Below, piece by piece: positions 36,670-48,800 of a DNA stretch of 64,000 bases. The notes beneath the pieces are model-generated. The model ran no database searches. It had not been told where the DNA came from and saw nothing but the letters and a program-made list of their open reading frames with translations. Where the stretch lies: contig NW_002060955.1 in the NCBI RefSeq assembly GCF_000150275.1, positions 1,700,537 through 1,764,536 of the forward strand, given 5' to 3'. The stretch is from Trichoplax adhaerens. Lineage: Eukaryota > Placozoa > Uniplacotomia > Trichoplacea > Trichoplacidae. The stretch's first letter is position 1. Every line of letters starts with the position of its first letter. The position numbers and the translations under genes were made by a program.

Positions 36670-37610
36670 ATGTTTTACTTAGCACTAATTAACTGTTCAC
36701 TGACTGATCCCATTGGATTAACCACCATTATTCCATCATCTGTAGCTGGAGATGGGTATGAGATTGTACTTTGCTCATATTCAAGATTCTTGCAATTAGA
36801 TCAGTCAACGTTATGCCATCCTCTCCAATTTACGGTGGATAGGAGATTGTACTTTGCTCTAATTGAAGACTCGTGCAATTGGATTAACCAGCATTCATGC
36901 ATCATCTCTAGCTGGAGATGTATGCCATCATTTTTACTTGGTACTTCATGGAAGATTCATCCAATGGCATGAACCAACGTTAAGCCAGCACCATTTGTAG
37001 GTGGAGATCCATGTCGTTTTTACTTAACACTGATTGAGGAAATGGCGATTAACCAACATTATGCCATCACCATCCCTAGGTGGAGATCAATGTCATCGTT
37101 TTTTACTTAGCACTGATTGAGGAAATGGCGATTAACCAATGTTATGCCATCACCATCCCTAGGTGGAGATCAATGTCATCGTTTTTTACTTAGCACTGAT
37201 TGAGGAAATGGCGATTAACCAACGTTATGCCATCACCATCCGTTAGAGATGGATATGAGATTGTACTGAAATCCAATTCCAAACTCATGCAATGAGATCA
37301 ATCAACGTTATTCCATCCCCTCCAGCTTGAGATGAATGTGCAATGGCTCCAACTGAAAATTTATGAAATGGCATCAGCCAACGTTATTCCATCCTCTCTA
37401 ATTGGAGAGGAATGTCATCATTTTTACTTAGCATCGATTCAAGATGAATACAATTTAAATGAACTAAGGCTATTCCATCATTGCCATCTTCAGATGGAGA
37501 TTGTACTTGGCTCCAATGTAAGACTAAACCTCACGCAACAGATTCATCAACGTTATTCCCATCATCGACAGCTTGCTATTCCTGCTTTCTATTCCAGATA
37601 GCGGATGTCA
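36670..37610. repeat. Tandem repeats with three near-identical ~97 bp copies
   Basis: Between about 37005 and 37240 a unit (GGTGGAGATCAATGTCATCG, TTTTTTACTTAGCACTGATT, GAGGAAATGGCGATTAACCA, ACGTTATGCCATCACCATCC) occurs three times almost unchanged. Diverged relatives run from 36690 to 37600. Confidence 0.88.
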
Positions 37611-39130
37611 TTTTTCAAAGTCAAAAGTCCATCATCAGATACTGTATTTCTGAAGTCAACTCAATATGGCTACCCAACCACTCTCAGCCTTGGATAGACT
37701 ATCGAAGAGGATGGCGGTGATTATGGAAAATAGCTGCTGAAGGATCAATTAATAAACTCTTCTTTTCTTTCTCCATGGAGAGCTGCTGTCGATCCAACTC
37801 GAGCATCTAATCTTGTTCACATCATGATTGAGATTCATAACCAAGTTCAACTCTCGATCGCTACAAGGAAAGGCTCATCTCATCCTTGAAATCTTGCCCA
37901 ATTTGGCATCATGCCACGATTGGCATTAGTCTTACAGCACAAATATGCTCATCTCCATTGCACGATGGAATGGCCTTTTGCCATCATGCAAGATTGATGT
38001 TGTCCATGGCATGATGGCGATTGATCAAACCTGTTCAACTTCCTTGCAAGCCTATTACTGTCGGATCTAGCTAGCCTTTTGTCATCATGCAAAGATTCAA
38101 TTTTGTCCATATCATCATGGGGATAAATGCCCAGCAAATACGTTCATCTCCATCGCTAGATGGATAGACCTCATTCCCATGTTAGCTACCCTATCGTACG
38201 AGCTATCATTTTCTCCACCATGCAAAGACAGATCTTGTCTGCATCATCATTAGCACTCATAAAGTTGACATGACTAGGTAGATAGGCCATTCTCAAGTTA
38301 GCAATCTTGTCAATAGGATGATTCGTATTTCCAGACTTGTATAGTATCAAGCCAAAAAGTCCATCGAACCATCAAGGACAAGGACAGACATGTTTAACTC
38401 GATCACTAACCTGCCCAGTGAATGATACAACATATTGCTAGTCGTGATCGCCAGAAAATCCCCACAATAACAGCTCTAAAATAAAGTTCTAGACTTGCAG
38501 ATCAATGTCGACAATCAATCATGATGAAATGCATGTCCAAAAAGGCCTATCCATCGAGACGAAGATGAGAACAAGATGATCAACTCTTGCCATGGCATGG
38601 TTAAAAGAATCCCATCCCAAACGCAATATCGGAGCTAATCCACGTCAAGGCATTTTCTCCAATGGAGTAAAACATGCTGAAAACGATAGGCAGCCAGCGA
38701 CTACAATAACTTGTTTAACTTGGTTAACCTAGGTCATATCGAATAGGTCGAAAAAAAAGTAGGAGAAAAGAAAGCGACGAAAATGCCGGAAATGGGTCGA
38801 TGATGAAAAGGTAGAAACAGGATCCGATGGGAGGATACTTGGCCGCCTCACTTTTGGCGTAGGGGAAGGGCAAAGGGAAATGATTCGGAATATCCTATTA
38901 TAAATTTACAATCCAATACAAGCTAATCCATCCTTGCATCAACAGAAAGAAGTAAAAACCCAAATGGTCAACCCGAATATAGTAAGAAATGGAGGCATCA
39001 AAAGTCGGATCACAACGTGTCTAGACCAAATTAGCCGCTGGTGTCAAGAAAGATCATTTCCATTGCTTTTTAATCGTTTACATGGGATTAACTCACTTTG
39101 GCTCTGATCGATGCCTATCCATTACCCGGA
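37611..39130. repeat. Diverged CATCATG-rich repeats, otherwise empty
   Basis: Fragments such as CATCATGCAAGATTGA, CATCATGCAAAGATTCA and CACCATGCAAAGACAGA at 37981, 38082 and 38217 suggest an old unit of about 100-135 bp. From about 38740 the strand becomes purine-rich again. No gene. Confidence 0.45.
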
Positions 39131-41700
39131 AATTAATCGGACCAGGGCACGAAATCCAACGGATAGATTTCATCGTCTTCCCCATATGTAGACGATGACA
39201 AAAGGGGAAAATACGCCGCCATAATCACTTGGATAAAGTAGTTTTTAATGAGCCTTTTCCCATACAAAATGTCGACAAGTGTAGAGATAGATACCCATAC
39301 CAACATGAACGTCATTGATATCATCATGGCCCACTTGATCCCTCCATCCATGCTTGTATTGATAAGCAGATTAAATCCCAATATCATGTGGAATCGAGTT
39401 GGAAATGTCCTCGCCCATAACGGCAAAGGCCAACAACAACAAAAAAAAATTGCAACATTGGAGAGAGAATCTGCCCGTAAAAATAATAGGAAAACAATAG
39501 AAAAAGGATAAAAAGAAATGATGGAAATGATAGGATAGAAATAAAAAAGAGTGGTAATGACTACCAATAGAGATTGTCTGCTGAATTTGGATGGATTAAT
39601 CAATGAGTAAAAAGACGGAAGAAAGGATTACCCATCGTCCATGATTGCTGGGAAAGAAAGAAATCATTCATCTGCCATGAGTGATGGCAATGGTAGCTTA
39701 TTGAGCCTATATTATTCTCTTACAACATCATCTAGCGTATACTGAGTGCTCATGGATAAATGGATTATTTCATTGCCTAGCCTTGAAGGAAATCCACAAC
39801 CCATGAAATATCCTCCATCAAGGCCCTAGAGTCCCTTTTTCCACTGCAAATGCAAATGCAAGCAATCAACGAGCCATGATGGCCGATTGGACTTACCTAC
39901 ACACTCTACCACAAGGTCGTTGTTTGAATCAAGATGGCACTCAATTCGATCAATCGCTAGAATTCAACACTCGATCCCAATCTTGTCTCCTTCTTCTTCG
40001 TCTTATGCTCGTCTTATTAATCAATTTCTGAATCAACAGACTTCTTTCAGCATACTCTTTCAATCACTGCAAGAGGAAGGAAAACTTGGCAAGAAAATCA
40101 ACTTGCTAGGCGATCGTCGACGATCCAATTGGCTGCACAAGACGTCCAATCAATCCTCTTTGACAAAGTTACCTATAAAGTAAAAGTTAAACTAAGTCGA
40201 CCAATCAATCAAGCCAATCGTTGGTCAACAATTTGATGCATTGATGATCCAATTGGAGGAAAAAAGTGGCTGGAAAGAGCGATTTGAAGCATGCAAGAAA
40301 AATGAAAATGGCGACCAGCGACATGGGTCGAGACACGGTAGTGGGGGGACAAGGCCGTCTACCACATACGTAGGGTAGGGTGGGCTACCAGCCCAGGGGG
40401 GGCCATCCTTTGCACCGCTAGACAACAGACTGAAGACGTTGACCAATTTTTATTGGTATCGTATGGGAAAATGGATCATGACAGGGATGGTAGATAGTCG
40501 TTGAGCCCAGGGTAAAGTCGTCATTTTACTGTATAGAACAAGAGTTGAAATGGCATACAAAAGCTTAGAGAGCCAAGTCATGGTTCCATAGTTCACTTGG
40601 GCAGGTGCAACAGCAGGTGGTGGTCATAACGGTATCGGGGGGGTGAGGGGGGTACAACACCGCAGGTAGGGTACAGTCGCAAAATAAACTCTATTTCCTA
40701 TAGTAAATCGTGTTATAACCTGAGTCACAATGTAACCACTATGAGAAGACACGGTACCCCCACCCAATGCACAACATGGCTGATATTGATTGATCTTACT
40801 ATCCCTAGCTGGAATAACTAGGATAAAATCTTCCGTTTTCCTCCTCTATTGGCATCATTAATGATTCCTAGGGCTGCTACTCAAGGCTATAATGTAGTAG
40901 ACGACAACGATGAAAGCATAAGAGGGTAAAACGATAGAAATTTCAGCGTCAAGGATCGTCTCGGTATCGCTTTCAGCCTTTCACTTTTGCCTGCTGCAGC
41001 CTATCTCCTCCCGAGCTAATGTGGAGGAATAGCATGGAGAAGGAAAGTTAAAGGATTGATCTACTGTGGCAAAGTCCTATGTCTTTCCACCTAGTGGATG
41101 TTCTTGATGTAATGAGGCACCTTTTTCTTGTCCACGGTGCTTATGATGAGTGCAGTAGTAGATTGAATTTGCAGCTCGGTAGAATGCTGGATCTGCTGCT
41201 GCTGCTGCTCGTCCTCACCTAGTTCTAGTGGTCATGGAGTAGCATGAGTAAAATCGCTTACGCGCTCCTTCTATTTCTTATTAGCTAGGTTAAATGATGG
41301 ATCTTCGTTACATACCACTTTTCCACTGCTATAGATGAGCGAGATGGTATGAAACAGCTTGTAGCTATATGCGACTAGCTCTAGGCCAACGTTGAATATG
41401 ACAGCCAATCTATTGCTGCATACCTCAGAACGATTGACGAGCTGCTAGCTATAATGTTAAAGTTGAGTAGTTTATTCATCTACTGTTACACCTTTCCTCC
41501 TAGTTAGAATTGATGAGCCACTGACAATAAGGATTAATTTAATTTCATGATAAATTCAACCATTACTGTACATCTCCTTGTAGTTGGAATGGATGAGCTA
41601 TTACTGTCTAACGGGCGAAATTTAGCCATGAATTTACCGTCGCATCTCTGTCAAAAATGAGTGAATAAAAAAAATTCAAATTTCTCCGATACTTACAGGA
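39131..41700. other. Gene-free stretch with G-rich tracts
   Basis: Open frames at 39133-39603 (-) and 39887-40183 (+) have no recognisable domain or splice context; I do not call them. A G-quadruplex-capable tract lies at 40372-40402 and two further G runs at about 40636-40651. A CTG run of five units lies near 41199-41213. Confidence 0.4.
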
Positions 41701-41759
41701 TACTGTTGGCTCTAATTCTATCCAGCCTTATACATTGCCTAATTCTATATTGACTACAT

Positions 41760-42290
41760 TAGTCCCGTAACACACAAAGTATTCCATCAGTATTGCTATG
41801 GATCCATATCCCAAATAAAGCCATCTCCAAGTAAAAAAAAGGAATACCCCTCCAATACTCAGCCAGATCTGTAGACCAGAGTTAGTGTTGACTTTAATCC
41901 TATCTAAGCCTCTGTTAACTAGCAACAAGATCCATAAAGTATCCGATCAAGGATTGCTACGGATCTATATCCCAAATAAAACCCACCCTAGGTCAAAAAA
42001 ACTAAAATTCCACCAAAATTTCAACACGATACTGTAGACTATTTGCCAGCAACAATATCCACAAAGTATTACTTGCGGACTACTATGGATCCATATCCCA
42101 AATCAAGGCCACCATCTGGGTAAAAAATGACCAGGTAAAAAACAATGAAAATACCTTCTCATACTCACCAAGAGAAACTCCAACCTCGTCTAAATTTGCT
42201 CGGTGAGCAATAAATACCATAAAATAGTCCTCTATGAATGTTATGCAGCAAGAGCCTAAATAAAACCCGACCCCTCCATCCAAAGGAGTA
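41760..42290. repeat. ~150 bp tandem repeat, about four copies
   Basis: Recurring blocks TCCACAAAGTATT, GATTGCTA(C/T)GGATC, CATATCCCAAATAAA and a following A-rich tract at about 41776, 41933, 42056 and, more diverged, 42215. Confidence 0.75.
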
Positions 42291-42930
42291 GGCTAATTGA
42301 GATGCAAATAAAATCAATACTTACCAAGATTGACTGTAATGCTATCCAGGTTCGGCCAGCTAGCATACAGGTATTGCAATTTTCAAGACGAGCACTACCG
42401 AAATAACAGATTGAATATGGCTACATCAATCAATGATTCAATTAAGCAAAATATTGATTTAATTTGACCACTTCGTCAACACGACCACAATGATACTGCG
42501 ATTGTTATCGCCATTTCGACATCGACTGTTTACATATAAGGTGGCAATCGCCATAACCATCCTGCCCTTACTTTAATCCTTGATGGCCATTTCTTTACAC
42601 ATTGCTATAGTATCTAAATTCGATGTTAGGTAGACTTTGAGCTCAATCTGGCCGAGAAAAGATCGCACTGATTACTTACAAATCGAATTATCTCACTTTA
42701 CACATTGGTTACGCTGTTATAAGTTATAACCTTCACAAAGATTATATTTACAACGGGAATGGGGCCTAGATGCAGCCAAAAATAAAGAAATGGCGGATCC
42801 AATTACATCCTATTATGTCAAACTGAGCAATATCCTCATTTTACAAAGCTATCCCCCAAAAATAAATGCGGTGACCACCCTTGTTAACCCATGTGCTAAA
42901 GCTTTACCTTGCCCACTCGACAGGTTATAC
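42291..42930. other. Gene-free AT-rich stretch
   Basis: No gene or clear repeat recognised. Confidence 0.35.
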
Positions 42931-42934
42931 TATA

Positions 42935-43830
42935 GCTCAAGATGGCTACTTGCTGAGGAATAAGAAGAAGGCATTGCTACCCCCATCGATCCTCAGTACA
43001 GTCTTTGTTGAGTTAGGATTTGATAAAAATCAATAAACTACTCTACGCTAGCAAGAATAGAGTATCGATAGGCTCACTAAAGTAAGCCAGGAGCTAGTCT
43101 TGTTGGAAATGATATTAACTTAATTACGTAAGCCAGTGATATTCTTGAGCTGAATTACGTATCCTTTATGAATCATGCTATTCAAACAGATCAGCATCTT
43201 GTTACCAATATGCTAAAAATTTCCCTTACCTGATCGATAGATTATACTACAACTTATGACATTCTGGATGATCTATATATTAATGATATCCTGGAGCTAA
43301 ATTATGTATCCATTATGAATCATGCTATTCAAAACAGGTCAGCACCCTGTTACCAATTTGCTAGAAATTTCCCTTACCTGATCGATAGATTATACTACAA
43401 CTTATGACATTCTGGATGATCTATATATTAATGATATCCTGGAGCTAAATTATGTATCCTTTATGAATCATGCTATTCAAAACAGGTCAACACCTTGTTA
43501 CCAACATGCTAAAAATTTGCCTTGTCTGATCGATAGATTATACTACAACTTAAAATGGCTGCTTACTGAGGAATAAGAAGGCATTGATACTAATCTATCC
43601 GCAGTACAGTCTTTCATGATTTAGGATTTACAAAATCAATCCCTTGACGCTAGCAAGGATAAAATGCCGATGGGCCCCACTAGCATAGGCCAGGAGCTAG
43701 TCTTCTTGAATTTGACATTATTATTTTGATTACGTAAGCTAATGATATTCTTCTCCGATATATTCTTTAGCTTAATTGTGTATCTTTTCATGAATCATGC
43801 TATTCAAAAGAGGTGTGCATCGTTGTTATG
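42935..43830. repeat. Composite repeat: 147 bp units inside a ~615 bp direct repeat
   Basis: Inner copies start at 43138, 43284 and 43432 (146 and 148 bp apart), sharing TTATGAATCATGCTATTCAA, TTCCCTTACCTGATCGATAG and ATTATACTACAACTTATGAC. The outer segments at about 42955-43150 and about 43565-43755 share GAGGAATAAGAAGGCATTG, AGTACAGTCTTT, GACGCTAGCAAG/TACGCTAGCAAG and GCCAGGAGCTAGTCTT. Confidence 0.88.
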
Positions 43831-45060
43831 ATCCATAGCCAATGTCAATAACCAATGTGAAAAGTTGAATACAATCCTAAATGTCATTAAAAGCAATGTT
43901 AATTACCTGTGCATTTCATTCCTATCTTGTTATGGCCTACAGTAGAAGGGAAGAGAAATATTCAATTTCACCCAGCAAATTTTTTGAGTCAATGTAGAAG
44001 CTTCAAAAGCGAAACACTTTAAGGAATTAAGTATTCACAATTTTAGAAATCATGTTATATAAGGCTTTAGCAAATTGACCAATATATGCAAATATCATAT
44101 TATCCAATTCAATTTTTAACCCATGCTCAATCATCTAAATAGATTATTCAATCGCCAACATATGGTGGATGGTAGTATTCGTTGTTTATCGGTCAGTCTT
44201 CCTCTAGCCTTATGTCAATATTATCTACAGATTTTTTATTTTTTTCCTGTAGGAAATAAATAATATCCAGCAGCCACGTTATGGAAATGCTTGATAGGGT
44301 CTTGGTAATGAGAAATCAGTTTAAAATGGATTGGCCTAGATAAATAATTCTTTTCCGTGCGATGGCTACTTATAATCCTTATGAAATTATTTAAAATACA
44401 AGCAGGGCAAATATCTGCTTTTGATTCCCTTGTCTCTATTAATCATAATCCAATAGCATCCATATTGTAAGCCAATCATTGACAGACCATTTATTTTAAA
44501 TCACTTGAATAATCTGGTCTTGGCTTTAAAGAATCAAACAGTAATAAACTGACCCGTTTCTCCTCATATTCGTATTTGTTACTCGTACATCGTTTAATAT
44601 ACTTCATAAATTGCTAAGTTGCGGTACTAGAGACGCTCAACTTGTCCTACTATCAAGGCAGAACTAATTTGCTCTAACAAATAAATAAAACAAGGCAGGA
44701 AATCAATATTGATGGAGGATTTTATACATCTCTCAATTTTAATTGTAGAGTAGGATATTGTACAAAGATTACGTAATATCTCTTACTATTCCTATCATTT
44801 AACAAGCATAGATACGGGAAGGCTTTCAAAATTCTCCCTCTAAAGACAGTTTTAAGGTTTACACTTAGAATGTTTATTGCTTATTTAATTACTCATAGTC
44901 ATATCTCTCCATACGTATCCATAGACTGCTCCTTGATATCATCCATCAATCATCTACAAATCGTTAAGCTTACCTAAATAGGAAAGAGCAACTTATCGCA
45001 TAAATAAATTAATCTTCTCATGCCAATAATAACTGCCTAATACGGAATAGATCCAGTAGG
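43831..45060. other. Gene-free AT-rich stretch
   Basis: No gene. Only weak internal similarity. Confidence 0.35.
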
Positions 45061-47130
45061 TGTCCAGGTCAAAAAATAATAATGAAAAGGATTGTCTAAA
45101 TGTTAGGAAGAAGTCATTTTGCAGCATATAAGTTTTCATCTCTTAGCGATGCGGTGATAACATTAGAATTCCATTATATACGAATTAATACAATTAGAAT
45201 TTCAATTTATAAGCAGGTAATATAATTAGAATTTCATTGTATATATCTCATAAACTAACAGGATATGCAATATTCTAATAAAAAGTTATGAAGTGATCTC
45301 AATAAAAACAGCTACGCTTAACATACATCCATCCATCCTTTCTTTATGGTAGTGGTAAAATTTTATTATTTTACTTAAGAAATAAAATCCTGTTTGATAA
45401 TGTTCAATCTAGACTTTCTTTCGATTTCTTGAAGACTACTACCGGTGCTTAATATGATCCATCAGTGGTTTAATAATGATCATAAGGATTGTCTAATTAT
45501 TTGAAAGAAATCATTCTCCTACGTACAATAATCAAACTCTAATACAACGCGCGTAATATAACTAGAATTCCACTTAAAACATTTGGAAATATAAAGTAGT
45601 AGTCTACAGTAAATCCAATAAGAACTATATATAGAACACTATAGCTGCAGAGAGAGCTAAAAATTGAAAAAAATGCTAGCAGATATTATCTATCAGCAGT
45701 TTAATAATGATTACGAGGATTATCTAGAAATAAGAAGAGAGCCATTTTATTCATATAAATTAATCATTGGTTTAAAATGCGGATAATAGAATTAAAATTC
45801 CGTTTAAAATAATTTAGAATATACGGTAACAGCCAACGGTAAACCCATGAAGGACTATTGATGGAACATTACTACTGCAGCGAAAACTAAAAGTTGAATG
45901 ATATGCTAGAAGATAATATCATCCATCAGCATTTAATATCGATTATGAAGAATTATTTTTCTGCATATATTTAATCATCTCTTTACAACACATGTAATAT
46001 AATCAGAATGTCATTTAAAATTCGGAAATAGAAAGTATCAGTCTACAGTTAATCTATAAAAAACTATAGATGGAATACTACCGCCGCAGAGAGAGCTAAA
46101 GACTGAATAAGATGCTGCAAGATAATGTCATCCTTCCGCGGTTTAATAAGAATTGTGAGAATTTATCTAAATATGACGAGAGAGAGAGAGAGAGTCTTTT
46201 CCTTTACGTAAATTAATCATCTCTTCGTAATATAGTTATTGTAATTAGAATTTCAAGCAAAATTTGGAAATACAGTCTTGTATGTTATTCACTCTTGAAC
46301 TCTCTCTGTAGTGGAATATTGAAATAATATATGTATTAGGTACAGACTGCTAGTAAATATTATCTATCCATGAAGAACTATCTCAATATTACAACAATAA
46401 TAATAATTGGAGAGATCATTGTAGAGAATAATAATTGTAGAGATCCGGTATAGTATGGAAAGAATAACATTGAGACTTTAGTAATAGGGTCTTGTTTGAT
46501 GTTACTCAATCTCAAACCCCAGCTCTCCCTGAATTAACATCTTGTGATTACTCAGTACCTGCCTAGATAGAATTGTCCAATAAAGACCGTAACAATTGTC
46601 TCCACGAGAGAGAGAGAGTAACTTTTCCTCCAAATTACTCAGTCTTTTCTCGATGAAGGTAACTAGAATTACATTAAAAACTTAGAAATAGAATCTTGTT
46701 TGGGGTTGTTCAATCATTAGGATTGCGATTTGGTATTGGTAAATCTTTAACTCGAGCTCTTCCTCAATTGACTCAATTGTAGACTCCATCGTAGATAGAA
46801 TGATCTGATAAAGATCGTAAGGATTGCTCAACTAAGAGCAAGTTTGAATTACATAAGCTCACCTTCTTTTTGTAATAATTAGTTCAATAGCAATACAAAG
46901 TTCAGAACAGAATCTTGTTTGGTATTGATGAAGCTCTCCCTAAAATGAACTGTTTGTAGTACAATAAACTGCTAATAGAAAGTTCCAATAAAGATGGTGA
47001 AGATGATCTAAATAGGAAAAATAATTTCCCCTAAATCAATCAATCTTCTATTTACGATAAAAACTATCGTATAGTAAGAATAAAAATTCAACAATAGAGC
47101 TTGTTTGATTTCCTCAATTTTGAACACTAG
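45060..47130. repeat. ~210-240 bp diverged tandem repeat family
   Basis: Units begin near 45079, 45455, 45694, 45926 and 46134, with more distant ones to about 47100. Blocks: CCATCAGCGGTTTAATAATG, ATTATGAGGATTATCTAAA, AATTAATCATC, TAGAATTCCATTTAAAA, GGAAATA and AGTCTACAGTAAATC. Two GA microsatellites interrupt it, near 46170-46194 and 46604-46617. Confidence 0.75.
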
Positions 47131-48800
47131 CTCAGCCCTGCATTGACAATAAATTGATCCTACAAGGTTTCTCAAATTTGTCTATATCATAAAATCAATC
47201 CTTTCTTTATGATTCAAATTATGATTGCATGGATCCGGTATACAGGACAAGAAATGAAAAGAATAGCTCCGTTCTAGTTCATGAATAGCATTTTATTTAA
47301 CTTTCCATTCTCTTTGAATTTATTCGGTAATACGTATTCCTCACTTATAGGCTGTTGCTGAACATACAGCATCGAATAATAGTCGAGATTGCCTTAATGC
47401 GGTGGATCAAACTTTTGACGTAAACAAATTCATCTTCCTTTTCAATAATTAGTCATCATCATAGTCAATACATGATCAGCTTAATAAATAATATAATTAG
47501 TCATCATAAATAGTCAACATATGAGAAAAGAAAATATTGTTTTATTAATCAAAATATGGCGCTATTCAAGCAGTTAATCGATCTTGTAGAATAATAAAGA
47601 AGAGATTGATTCTCCCCATTGGCTAGATAGACCAGTCGCATGGATGCTTAAACTTCTAGCAGATGGCTATGACTAATCTTTAGACCGCAATGATAGAGAT
47701 ATTGAAAAAGAAGACTCACGTCTATATACACTACTATCCATTTCGTTCACTAATATTAGCCCTCCACCCAAATATTCCTTAGTCTCACGTTTACATCGAT
47801 CACCATTTCTAGAATAAACTAATCTCTCGATCACGATGATGCGTATACTGCCATTTCTCCGGTTGCTTGGTATTTTCCTTCGACCTAAATATTTCTTAGT
47901 CTTATGTTTACATCAATCACCATTCCTAAAACGATGAATTCATTTGTAGATCAAGACGATGAGATAGAGATGAAACACATCTATCAATACGACTATCCAT
48001 TTAATTTCTTGATATTAGCCCTCAACCCAAATATTGATTAATTAATTCTGTTTCCCTGATTTTGACTCCTTGCCTAAATATTTTTATTTGATCTTATGTT
48101 GACATTAGTCACCATTTCAAAAAGGCTGATGATGACATGGAGTGTATTGATTCCGCCATCATTACGCCAGCAGGTGTAATGGATTGATTCAATTGAAGAC
48201 CAATCGATGTTGTCATTTTAACTTTTTCTTTATTCACTCAATACCGTGCCTTCCAACTAGCAGTCAATATTATTATTAATCAATTAACTCAATCTTGTTG
48301 ATAGTAGGTTGAAAATATCTGATACCATCTTTATCCTTTATTCTATTATCACCGAGACATCTTATCAGCATCATGAACAATGCTATCTATTCTTATCATT
48401 TGTCTTATCTAATTTCGACATCACATGATCCAACGATCATAGATAAAATTGATTCAGATTGCGGTTAAACTAGAGTATACAGTATGTTCAAATAAGGCCG
48501 ATAGACAAGTAAATAGACTGCAAACCATACTGTATAGAGTTAATAATAATCAACTGATATTGAACAACCCAATCGATTTTTATTAAAATGGATAGGCTGA
48601 TAAGCATCGGCATGAGCTGTGGGCCATCGTTAGTGACTGCTGAAAAAATAATTTTGTTACTTTCTCTTTCTTCTTTCAAAGAAGAACAGACATGGTACTG
48701 TACAATCGAAAGTGATCCAGAATATCCATTTCATGGCTTGAGATAAAAAATACGTATTTACTTATTAATCTGTATCACCTATACTGTAATTATCCAAATC
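47131..48800. other. Gene-free AT-rich stretch with weak repeats
   Basis: Around 47740-48120 a diverged unit recurs (ATATTAGCCCTC, CCCAAATATT, TTAGTCTTATGTTTACAT, CACCATTTC) at about 47752, 47873, 48010 and 48070. No gene. Confidence 0.45.

Noticed and set aside
39133-39603. 156-codon hydrophobic frame on the minus strand
   Set aside because: Hydrophobicity follows from the A/G-rich plus strand (T/C-rich minus strand). No family motif, no neighbours, inside the repeat desert. A real membrane protein is not excluded.
39887-40183. 98-codon frame on +
   Set aside because: Ser/Gln/Ile-rich composition typical of the local repeats; no recognisable domain.
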